This document shows positions 11,099-18,712 of a stretch of DNA of 64,000 nt, in pieces. The first letter of the stretch is position 1, and each line of letters begins with the position of its first letter. Source of the DNA: Streptomyces kaniharaensis (GTDB lineage Bacteria > Actinomycetota > Actinomycetes > Streptomycetales > Streptomycetaceae); NCBI RefSeq assembly GCF_009569385.1, contig NZ_WBOF01000001.1, positions 4,627,501 to 4,691,500 on the forward strand. Direction: 5' to 3'. Position numbers and translations under genes: made by a program. Under the pieces are notes generated by a model. That model was not told where the DNA came from. It worked only from the letters and a program-made list of their open reading frames with translations, and ran no database searches.

Positions 11099-12007
11099 AT
11101 GAGCGATGAAGAACGCACGGTCTTCCTGATCGCGCACACCGGCCGGGAGGCGGCGATGCGCAGCGTCGAGGGTCTGGTGCACGGGCTGCTGAAGGCGGGC
11201 ATCCGGATCCGGCTGCTGGCCGCGGAGGCGGTGGGCCTGGACCTGCCGGGCGGCGTCGAGAAGGTGGCCGGGGGGCCGGGGGCGGCGGACGGCTGTGAGC
11301 TGATCCTGGTCGCCGGCGGGGACGGGACGCTGCTGCGCGGGGCGGAGTTGGCGCGCGAGCACGGGCTGCCGATGCTCGGGATCAACCTGGGCCGGGTGGG
11401 CTTTCTCGCGGAGGCCGAGCGGGACGATCTCGCGGTGGTGGTCGAGCGGGTGGTGAAGGCCGACTACGAGGTCGAGGAGCGGATGACGATCGACGTCATC
11501 GTCCGCACCAACGGCGATGTGGTGCACCAGGACTGGGCGTTGAACGAGGCGTCGATCGAGAAGGCGTCCCGGGAGCGGATGTTGGAGGTGGTGACCGAGG
11601 TGGACGGCCGCCCGGTCTCCAACTTCGGCTGCGACGGGGTGGTTTGTGCGACGCCCACCGGCTCCACGGCGTACGCGTTCTCGGGCGGCGGGCCGGTGGT
11701 GTGGCCGGAGGTGGAGGCGCTGCTGATGGTGCCGATCTCCGCGCACGCGCTGTTCGCGCGCCCGCTGGTGACCTCGCCGGAATCGGTGCTGGCGGTGGAG
11801 GTGCAGCAGAAGACCCCGCACGGCGTGCTCTGGTGCGACGGACGGCGTTCGGTCGAACTGCCCGCCGGCGCACGGGTGGAGGTGCGCCGGGGAAGGACGC
11901 CGGTGCGCCTGGCCCGGCTGCACCGGGCGCCGTTCACCGACCGGCTGGTGGCCAAGTTCGCACTGCCGGTGACGGGTTGGCGCGGCCGGGCCGACACGCA
12001 CCACTAG
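11099..12007 (+). CDS. nadK: NAD kinase
   Basis: The 302-aa protein has the NAD kinase signature GGDGTLLRGAE near residue 75, the NE motif in WALNEASIEKAS, and DGVVCATPTGSTAYAFSGGGP. It phosphorylates NAD to NADP in the cytosol. ATG 11099 follows GGGAGAGGGCAGCGGC. It lies between tlyA and recN as in other actinobacteria, although here a divergent MocR/YczE pair has been placed before recN. Confidence 0.97.
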   Translation: MSDEERTVFLIAHTGREAAMRSVEGLVHGLLKAGIRIRLLAAEAVGLDLPGGVEKVAGGPGAADGCELILVAGGDGTLLRGAELAREHGLPMLGINLGRVGFLAEAERDDLAVVVERVVKADYEVEERMTIDVIVRTNGDVVHQDWALNEASIEKASRERMLEVVTEVDGRPVSNFGCDGVVCATPTGSTAYAFSGGGPVVWPEVEALLMVPISAHALFARPLVTSPESVLAVEVQQKTPHGVLWCDGRRSVELPAGARVEVRRGRTPVRLARLHRAPFTDRLVAKFALPVTGWRGRADTHH

Positions 12008-12027
12008 CCACCCGACCTGACTGTCGG

Positions 12028-13539
12028 TCAGACCGCCAGCGGCTCGGTGCCGTCGGTCGAGCCGAACCGCCCGCCGGCGCTCGCCCGGGCGGCGAGGGCG
12101 GCGAGGCGTTCGACGGCGGCGGGGACGGCCGCGGCGGGCACGGTGAGCGGGATCCGGATGTGGTGCTCGAACGCGCCGTCCGAACCGAACCGGTTGCCCG
12201 AGGCGATCCGCACCCCGCCGCGCTCCCCGGCCAGCGCGAGCGCCGCGCCCGACAGGCCGCCGGTGGACACCCAGAGCGAGAGCCCGCCGGGCGGCGGCGC
12301 GTAGGTCCAGGTCGGCAGGTGGACGGGCAGCGCGCGGGCGAAGGCGTCGGCGGTGGCCCGCAGCCTGCCCAGCTGGTGTGCCCGGACGGCCGGCAGGGCC
12401 TCGCCCATCAGCTCGGCGGCGATCAGCTGGTCCAGCACCGGGGTGCCGACGTCGCTGTAGACCCGCTCGGCGGCCAGTCGGCGCACCAGCGCGGGCGCGG
12501 CCCGTACCCAGCCGATCCGCAGCCCGCCCCAGAGCAGCTTGCCCGCCGAGCCGACGGTGACCACCTGCGCGGCCCGGTCCAGGGCGGCCATCGGGCGCGG
12601 CAGCGGCGCGGACTCCGGTACGCCCCAGCCGAGTTCGGCGGTGGTCTCGTCGACCAGGACGATTGTGCCGGCCGTCCGGGCGGCGGCCAGCAGCTCCCGG
12701 CGCTGCTCCTCGCCGATCAGCGCGCCGGTCGGGTTGTGGAAGTCCGGCAGGACGTAGGCGACCTTGGGCGTGGCGCCGAGCAGCACCCGGCGCCACCCGG
12801 CGAGGTCCCACTCGGGCTGCCGTCGCGGCCCGTTCGGCCACGCGTACGGGACGGGCACCAGCCGGGCGTCGGCGAGCCGCAGCGCCTGCAGGGTGTGGGC
12901 GTAGCTGGGCGCCTCGACGGCGACCCGGTCACCGCGGCCGATCAGTACCCGCTGGAGCAGGTGGAGGCCGCCCATGGCGCCGGTGGTGATCAGGATCTGG
13001 TCGGGGGTGGTCGGCAGCCCGCGCTCGGTGAAGCGGCGGGCGACGGCCTCGCGGAGCACGGGCACGCCGGTCGGGTAGTGGCCGTGCCCGGCGGCGTAGC
13101 AGGGCAGCTGCTCGACGGCCCGGGCGGCGGCCTCGCCGAGGAAGGGCTGCGGGGCGGGCGGCGCGGCGACGCCGAGGTCCAGGGTGCGGTTCTGCTCGTC
13201 CGGCGGGACGGGGTGCAGGGCGTCGCTGGGCGGCGGGGCGCCCTCGGGCAGGGCCGTCCAGCTGCCGGAGCCGCGGCGGCTGCGCAGGTAGCCGTCGGTG
13301 CGCAGGGTCTCGTAGGCGGTGGCGACGGTGGTGCGGCTCAGCTCCAGGACGGTGGCGAGCTCGCGCTCGGCGGGCAGGCGGGCGCCGACCGGCAGGCGGC
13401 CCTCGGTGACCAGCAGCCGGATCTGCCCGGCGAGGGTGCGGTAGGCGGGCCGGCGGGTGGTGGCCGGCTGGGGCAGCCGGGCGGTGGCGAGCAGCCGGGC
13501 GAGCGCGGGCGGAGTGACGGTGGTGTGCCAGTCGGCCAT
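12028..13539 (-). CDS. MocR-type GntR regulator with aminotransferase domain (YczR-like)
   Basis: This 503-aa fusion has an N-terminal GntR winged helix (about 30-100: YRTLAGQIRLLVTEGRLPVGARLP, ERELATVLELSRTTVATAYETL). A fold-type I PLP aminotransferase-like domain follows, with YVLPDFHNPTG and the PLP-lysine region TVGSAGKLLWGGLRIGW. MocR proteins use the PLP domain as an effector sensor. It is divergent from a YczE-type membrane gene across a 133-base gap with repeated TTGGCCC elements, the typical YczR-YczE arrangement. Start ATG 13539 gives MADWHTTV. Confidence 0.93.
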   Translation of the reverse strand: MADWHTTVTPPALARLLATARLPQPATTRRPAYRTLAGQIRLLVTEGRLPVGARLPAERELATVLELSRTTVATAYETLRTDGYLRSRRGSGSWTALPEGAPPPSDALHPVPPDEQNRTLDLGVAAPPAPQPFLGEAAARAVEQLPCYAAGHGHYPTGVPVLREAVARRFTERGLPTTPDQILITTGAMGGLHLLQRVLIGRGDRVAVEAPSYAHTLQALRLADARLVPVPYAWPNGPRRQPEWDLAGWRRVLLGATPKVAYVLPDFHNPTGALIGEEQRRELLAAARTAGTIVLVDETTAELGWGVPESAPLPRPMAALDRAAQVVTVGSAGKLLWGGLRIGWVRAAPALVRRLAAERVYSDVGTPVLDQLIAAELMGEALPAVRAHQLGRLRATADAFARALPVHLPTWTYAPPPGGLSLWVSTGGLSGAALALAGERGGVRIASGNRFGSDGAFEHHIRIPLTVPAAAVPAAVERLAALAARASAGGRFGSTDGTEPLAV

Positions 13540-13565
13540 GGCGGATCCAGTCCACTTGCTCGTGA

Positions 13566-13594
13566 TTGGCCCTGGAAGGGGCCTCTTTGGCCCC
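13566..13594. promoter_or_regulatory. Candidate MocR operator: TTGGCCC direct repeats
   Basis: TTGGCCC occurs at 13566-13572 and 13587-13593, exactly 21 bases apart (two helical turns). A perfect inverted pair GGGGCC-TCTTT-GGCCCC overlaps the second copy. MocR regulators commonly bind spaced direct repeats in divergent promoters. This is a prediction from position and symmetry. Confidence 0.5.
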
Positions 13595-13672
13595 ATCATC
13601 ATGACAGGGCGGCCATCGAGTCCGCCACCACCGGGGCCGCCCGGGGTGCAGCACCACCCGCAGGAGCACCCG

Positions 13673-14350
13673 TTGGCCACAACGACCACACCCGTTCGCG
13701 AGAGCACCCGGCCGTCCCTCGCCGTCCGCGTCCTCGGCGATACCCACGCACTCGGCCGCCGCCTCCCGCAGCTCGCCCTCGGCCTGACGCTGTACGGCGC
13801 GAGCATGGCGCTGATGCTCCGCTCCGGGCTCGGCCTCGACCCCTGGGACGTCCTCCACCAGGGCCTCCAGCGCACCGCGGGCCTCTCCGTCGGCGCCTGG
13901 GTGACGATCTGCGGCGCCGCCGTCCTGCTGCTGTGGATCCCGCTGCGCCAGCGTCCGGGCCTCGGCACCGTCGCCAACGTGCTGATGATCGGCGCGGCCA
14001 TGGACCTCACCCTCCGGGTGGTCGGCGACGTGGCCGGGCTCCCCGCCCGGATCGGGCTGATCGTCGCGGCGATCGTGCTCAACGGCCTGGCCACCGGCCT
14101 CTACATCGGCGCCCGTTTCGGCCCCGGCCCGCGCGACGGCCTGATGACCGGCCTGCACCGGCGCACCGGACGCTCGCTGCGGCTGATCCGCACGGGCATC
14201 GAACTGACCGTGCTGGTCGCCGGCGTCCTGCTCGGCGGCACCGCCGGCGTCGGCACCGTCGCGTACGCGCTGGCCATCGGCCCGCTGGTGCAGTTCTTCC
14301 TGCCCTGGTGCACCGTGCCCACCGCCGGGCAAACCTCCCGGAAGGGGTGA
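13673..14350 (+). CDS. YczE/YitT-like integral membrane protein
   Basis: The 225-aa product is hydrophobic with about five membrane segments. Examples are LPQLALGLTLYGASMALML, GAWVTICGAAVLLLWIPL and IGLIVAAIVLNGLATGLYIG. It contains the family-typical GLGLDPWDVLHQGL and FGPGPRDGLMTGL. It is divergent from the MocR regulator that probably controls it. The start chosen is TTG 13673 because GGAG lies six bases upstream; an upstream ATG at about 13602 is also in frame. The family may export a metabolite; the substrate is unknown. Confidence 0.85.
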   Translation: MATTTTPVRESTRPSLAVRVLGDTHALGRRLPQLALGLTLYGASMALMLRSGLGLDPWDVLHQGLQRTAGLSVGAWVTICGAAVLLLWIPLRQRPGLGTVANVLMIGAAMDLTLRVVGDVAGLPARIGLIVAAIVLNGLATGLYIGARFGPGPRDGLMTGLHRRTGRSLRLIRTGIELTVLVAGVLLGGTAGVGTVAYALAIGPLVQFFLPWCTVPTAGQTSRKG

Positions 14351-14426
14351 ACTTCAGGTCACGGTGTTGCCGCTCACCGTTGCCGCTCGTCGCGCGCCGG
14401 GGGTGGAACCTCGTAAGGTCGTCTCC

Positions 14427-16172
14427 GTGTTGGACGAGATGCGGATACGGGATCTTGGGGTCATCGACGACGCGGTGGTCGAACTGGCCCCCGGCTTCAC
14501 CGCCGTGACCGGTGAGACCGGCGCCGGCAAGACCATGGTGGTGACCAGCCTCGGCCTGCTGCTCGGCGGCCGGGCCGATCCGGGCCTGGTGCGCAACGGC
14601 TCCGGACGGGCCGTCGTCGAGGGCCGGCTCGAACTGCCCGCGGGCTCCCCGGTGGCGGCCCGCGCCGTCGAGGCCGGGGCCGAACTGGACGACGGCGCCC
14701 TGCTGATCAGCCGCACCGTCTCCGCCGAGGGACGCTCCCGGGCGCACGTCGGCGGCCGGGCCGTGCCGGTCGGGCTGCTCTCCGAGCTCGGCGAGGACCT
14801 GATCGCCGTGCACGGCCAGACCGACCAGCAGCGGCTGCTGCGCCCGGCCCGCCAGCGAGGCGCGCTCGACCGGTACGCGGGCGAGTCGGTGGCCGAGCCG
14901 CTGGCCCGCTACCGGGAGACCTACCGGGCGCTGCGCGAGGTGTCGGCCACCCTGGAGGAGCTCACCACCCGGGCCCGCGAACGGGCCCAGGAAGCCGACC
15001 TGCTCCGCTTCGGCCTGGACGAGATCGCCGCCGCCGAGCCGGTGGCCGGCGAGGACGTCGAGCTGGCCGCCGAGGCCGAGCGCCTCGGCCACGCCGACGC
15101 GCTCTCCTCCGCCGCCACCCTTGCCCACGCCGCCCTGGCCGGCGACCCGGCCGACCCGGAGGCGCTGGACGCCGGCACCCTGCTCGCCCAGTCCCGCCGC
15201 GCCGTGGACGCCGTCCGCCACCACGACGAGCGGCTCGCCGCGCTGGCCGACAGGCTGGGCGAGGTCGGCTACCTGCTCGCCGACGTCGCCGGCGACCTGG
15301 CCGGCTACGCGGACGACCTGGACGCCGACCCGGTGCGCCTGGCCGCCGTCGAGGAGCGCCGGGCCGCGCTGGCGCAGCTGCTGCGCAAGTACGGCGGCCC
15401 GGACAACACCCTCGCCGAGGTGATCGCCTGGGCCGAGGATGGCGCCGCCAGGCTCGCCGAGCTCGACGGCGACGACGACCGGATCGACCAGCTCGGCGCC
15501 CAGGAGACCGTGCTGCGGGCCGAGTTGGCCGAACTCGCGGCCGAGGTGTCGGCCGCCCGGCAGGCCGCGGCCGGGCGCTTCGCCGCGGCCGTCTCCGCCG
15601 AACTCGCCGAACTGGCCATGCCGCACGCCCGGGTGACCTTCTCGATCACCCAGGTCGACGACCTGTCCGGGATCGAGATCGACGGCCGCACCGTCGCCTA
15701 CGGCCCGCACGGCGTGGACGAGGTCGAGGTGCTGCTCGCCCCGCACCCCGGCGCCCAGCCCCGCCCGATCGCCAAGGGCGCCTCCGGCGGTGAGCTGTCC
15801 CGCGTGATGCTCGCCGTCGAGGTGGTCTTCGCCGGCGCCGACCCCGTCCCCACCTACCTGTTCGACGAGGTCGACGCGGGCGTCGGCGGCAAGGCCGCGG
15901 TCGAGATCGGCCGCCGGCTGGCCAAGCTGGCCGAAAGCGCCCAGGTCGTGGTGGTCACCCACCTCCCGCAGGTCGCCGCCTTCGCGGACCGGCACCTGGT
16001 GGTGGAGAAGACCCACGACGGCACCGTGACCCGCAGCGGTGTCAAGGTGTTGAACGACGAGGAGCGGGTACGCGAACTCTCCCGGATGCTGGCCGGTCTG
16101 GAGGATTCCGAGCTGGGCCGCGCCCACGCCGAGGAACTGCTGGCCGCCGCCCGGGCCCCGCGCCAGCGCTAG
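14427..16172 (+). CDS. recN: DNA repair protein RecN
   Basis: The 581-aa SMC-like ATPase begins VLDEMRIRDLGVIDDAVVEL. The Walker A GETGAGKTMV lies near residue 35, a central coiled coil follows (for example AEAERLGHADAL, AELAELAAEVSAARQ), and the C-terminal half has the signature ASGGELSRVMLAVEVV and Walker B TYLFDEVDAGVGGKAA. RecN organises double-strand break ends during recombination. GTG 14427 is chosen over TTG 14430 and ATG 14439 because AAGG lies upstream. No clear SOS box was seen upstream. Confidence 0.95.
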   Translation: MLDEMRIRDLGVIDDAVVELAPGFTAVTGETGAGKTMVVTSLGLLLGGRADPGLVRNGSGRAVVEGRLELPAGSPVAARAVEAGAELDDGALLISRTVSAEGRSRAHVGGRAVPVGLLSELGEDLIAVHGQTDQQRLLRPARQRGALDRYAGESVAEPLARYRETYRALREVSATLEELTTRARERAQEADLLRFGLDEIAAAEPVAGEDVELAAEAERLGHADALSSAATLAHAALAGDPADPEALDAGTLLAQSRRAVDAVRHHDERLAALADRLGEVGYLLADVAGDLAGYADDLDADPVRLAAVEERRAALAQLLRKYGGPDNTLAEVIAWAEDGAARLAELDGDDDRIDQLGAQETVLRAELAELAAEVSAARQAAAGRFAAAVSAELAELAMPHARVTFSITQVDDLSGIEIDGRTVAYGPHGVDEVEVLLAPHPGAQPRPIAKGASGGELSRVMLAVEVVFAGADPVPTYLFDEVDAGVGGKAAVEIGRRLAKLAESAQVVVVTHLPQVAAFADRHLVVEKTHDGTVTRSGVKVLNDEERVRELSRMLAGLEDSELGRAHAEELLAAARAPRQR

Positions 16173-16348
16173 CCGACCCGTCGCCGCGACGGCGGCCCTC
16201 ACGGTACGACGGCGACGCGCCCCCGGTGGCGCCGACTGTCCAAGAGGGCCGCCGACCTGGCATGGTGGCGGCTGGAAGCTGGCTTTCCAGTCCCGAGCGC
16301 CGCCAGCGGGCGATCCTCGCACGCGGCGCGCGAACCTGATCGAGTCGG

Positions 16349-17527
16349 ATGCGAGACGACGTGGACCATTACGCCGCCCGGGTCACCCCGGCCGCCCCCG
16401 AGCCGGGCCAGCTGCACGTGGTGCTCGTCCTGGCCGCCAGCACCGGCGGCATCGGTGCGCACGTGCGCTCCCTGGCACAGGGCCTGGTCGCGCACGGGGT
16501 GAGCGTCACGGTCTGCGCGCCGGCCGGCACGGACGCGCTGTTCGGTTTCTCCCGCACCGGCGCGCGGTTCCACACCGTCGACATCACCCCCACGGCGGGC
16601 GCGCGCAGCGACGCCACCGCGATCGGCGAGCTGCGCCGTGCCTTCACCGGCGCCGACGTGGTGCACGCCCACGGGCTGCGCGCCGGGCTGCTCTCCGACC
16701 TGGCGCTGCGCACCGCCGGCCGCTTCCCGGGCCTGCGCCCGGAGACGCCGCTGGTGGTCACCTCGCACCACGCCCTGCTGGCCACCGGCATGGAACGCCG
16801 CCTCCTGCGGCTCATGGAGCGCAGGGTGGCGCGCGCCGCCGACCTCGTCCTCGGCGCCTCCTCCGACCTGGTCGCCCGGGCCCGGGAGCTGGGCGCCACC
16901 GACGCCCGGCTCGGCCCGGTGGCCGCCCCGCCGGCGCCCGAGGGCAGGCTGGACCGGGCAGCGGCGCGGGCCGCGCTGCTCGGCGACGGCCCGGACCGCC
17001 CGCTGGTGCTGGCCATCGGCCGGCTCGTCCCGCAGAAGGCCTTCGGACTGCTGCTGGACGCCACCCGCGAGCTGTCCGCGCTGGATCCGGAGCCGCTGCT
17101 GCTGATCGCCGGGGACGGCCCCGAGGCGGGCGCGCTGCGCGAGCGGATCGCCGCCGAGAAGCTGCCGGCGCAGTTGCTCGGCCACCGCACCGACGTGCCC
17201 GACCTTCTGGCGGCCGCCGACGTCGTGGTGGTCTCCAGCCGCTGGGAGGCCCGCTCGCTGGTCGTCCAGGAGGCGATGCGGGCCGGCGTGCCGGTGGTCG
17301 CCACCTCCGTCGGCGGGATCCCCGAACTGGTCGGTGACGCGGCCGTGCTGGTGCCCTCCGGCGACCCGGCCGCGATCGGCCGGGCGGCGCGCGAGCTGCT
17401 GGCCGATCCGGCGCGCCGGGAGCAGCTGGTGGCGGCCGGGCGCCTGCAGGCCGAGACCTGGCCCGACGAGGCCGCCACCGTCGCCCAGGTGCTCAGCACC
17501 TACGACGAGCTGGTGCAGCGGGTCTAG
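16349..17527 (+). CDS. GT4-type glycosyltransferase
   Basis: This 392-aa GT-B glycosyltransferase has an N-terminal Rossmann half with a glycine-rich STGGIGAHVRSLAQGL. The C-terminal nucleotide-sugar half has LVLAIGRLVPQKAFGLLLDA, LLGHRTDVPDLLAAADVVVVSSRWEARSLVVQEAMRAG and PVVATSVGGIPELV. The EAMRAG segment fits the GT4 retaining family. The acceptor is unknown. Its TAG stop (17525-17527) uses the TA target duplication of the adjacent IS630 element; the frame is not disturbed. Start ATG 16349; GTG 16361 is an alternative. Confidence 0.92.
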   Translation: MRDDVDHYAARVTPAAPEPGQLHVVLVLAASTGGIGAHVRSLAQGLVAHGVSVTVCAPAGTDALFGFSRTGARFHTVDITPTAGARSDATAIGELRRAFTGADVVHAHGLRAGLLSDLALRTAGRFPGLRPETPLVVTSHHALLATGMERRLLRLMERRVARAADLVLGASSDLVARARELGATDARLGPVAAPPAPEGRLDRAAARAALLGDGPDRPLVLAIGRLVPQKAFGLLLDATRELSALDPEPLLLIAGDGPEAGALRERIAAEKLPAQLLGHRTDVPDLLAAADVVVVSSRWEARSLVVQEAMRAGVPVVATSVGGIPELVGDAAVLVPSGDPAAIGRAARELLADPARREQLVAAGRLQAETWPDEAATVAQVLSTYDELVQRV

Positions 17528-18681
17528 TGAGCTGGTTCGGAGATGCGTGAGCAGTAGCGGCAGATTCGATCGATGATCTGGTCGGCGGTCTTGGTCCACC
17601 TGAACGGCTTGGCGCTCTCGTTCCAAACCTTGATCCAGTTCTCAAGGCTGGCCTTGAGGTCGTCCAGCGAGCAGTGCACGCCGCGTTCGAGGCAACGCCG
17701 TTCCAGTTCGGCGAACCACCGCTCGACCTGGTTGATCCACGACGAGTACGTCGGCGTGAAGTGCAGCTGAAAACGCGGATGCGCCAGCAGCCAGCGATGC
17801 ACCACGGGCGCCTTGTGAGCCGACAGGTTGTCGCAGATCACGTGGACCGCCAGACCGGGCTCGGTCTGGCGGTCGATCTCGTCGAGGAAGTCCCGGAAGT
17901 CCACCGCCCGGTGCTGAGCCGACAGCTTCCCGATCACCTTTCCGGTCGCGATGTCCAGGGCCGCGAACAGGTCGACGGTGCCGTGGCGGACGTAGTCGAA
18001 ACTGCGGCGCTCGGGCACCCCGGGCAGCATCGGCAGCACCGGGGCGGTCCGCTCCAGTGCCTGGATCTGCGGTTTCTCGTCGACCGCGAACACCGCCGCG
18101 TTCGCCGGCGGCGCCAGGTAGAGGCCCACGACGTCCCGGATCTTGTCGATCAGCTGCGGGTCCGGGGAGACCTTGAACACCTCCGTGCGCCAGGGCTGCA
18201 GCCCGAACGCGTGCCAGATCCGCAGCACGCTGGAGGGTGAGATGCCGATCTTCCTGGCCAGCTCGCGTTTGGACCAGTGCGTGCCGCCGTCCGGCACCTC
18301 CTCCAGGGTTCGCACGACCACTTCCTCCACCTGGGCATCGGTGATGGTACGTGGGACCCCGGGGCGCGGCTCGTCTGTCAGGCCGTCCAGCCGTGCGCGC
18401 AGGAACCGGGCCCGCCACTTCGTCACGGTCCCGCGGTTCACGCCCAGTCGGGCCGCCACCGCGAGGTTGCTGCCGCCCTCCGCACACGCCAGGACGATCC
18501 GTGCCCGCAGGGCCAGCCCCTGCGCGGTCGTCCGGCGCTTCACCCAGCCCTGCAACACCTGCCGCTCCGCCTCGGAGAGCACAAGCGGCTTCAGCCTGCT
18601 GTCACCCACGCACCCCAGCACACCGCGCCCAAGGCCCAAGCCGCAGCCGTTCCCAGGAAGTCGGTACGCACGGCAACTCAT
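17524..18681 (-). CDS. IS630 family DDE transposase
   Basis: The 385-aa protein has an N-terminal helix-turn-helix region (LRARIVLACAEGG, VAARLGVNRGTVTKWRARF) and a second HTH (SKRELARKIGISPSSVLRIW). The DDE catalytic core shows AVFAVDEKPQI (D), VHVICDNLSAHKAP (D) and TYSSWINQVERWF (E). Start at ATG 18681 or, more like family members, GTG 18609 (361 aa, VGDSRLKPLVLSEAERQ). The stop codon TAG is completed by the TA target duplication and one host base, so the reading frame ends exactly at the element boundary. Confidence 0.93.
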   Translation of the reverse strand: MSCRAYRLPGNGCGLGLGRGVLGCVGDSRLKPLVLSEAERQVLQGWVKRRTTAQGLALRARIVLACAEGGSNLAVAARLGVNRGTVTKWRARFLRARLDGLTDEPRPGVPRTITDAQVEEVVVRTLEEVPDGGTHWSKRELARKIGISPSSVLRIWHAFGLQPWRTEVFKVSPDPQLIDKIRDVVGLYLAPPANAAVFAVDEKPQIQALERTAPVLPMLPGVPERRSFDYVRHGTVDLFAALDIATGKVIGKLSAQHRAVDFRDFLDEIDRQTEPGLAVHVICDNLSAHKAPVVHRWLLAHPRFQLHFTPTYSSWINQVERWFAELERRCLERGVHCSLDDLKASLENWIKVWNESAKPFRWTKTADQIIDRICRYCSRISEPAH

Positions 18682-18712
18682 GAGGCGACGGACCGACTCC
18701 GAACCAGCTCAC
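17527..18712 (-). mobile_element. IS630-family insertion sequence, intact, TA target duplication
   Basis: The 1186-bp element is bounded by 16-bp perfect terminal inverted repeats GTGAGCTGGTTCGGAG (left 17527-17542, right 18697-18712) and by duplicated TA (17525-17526, 18713-18714). It carries one complete transposase gene. The reconstructed empty site is GGTCTAGACC, where the glycosyltransferase stop and the GH15 stop overlap. Perfect repeats and an intact transposase suggest recent insertion. Confidence 0.95.
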
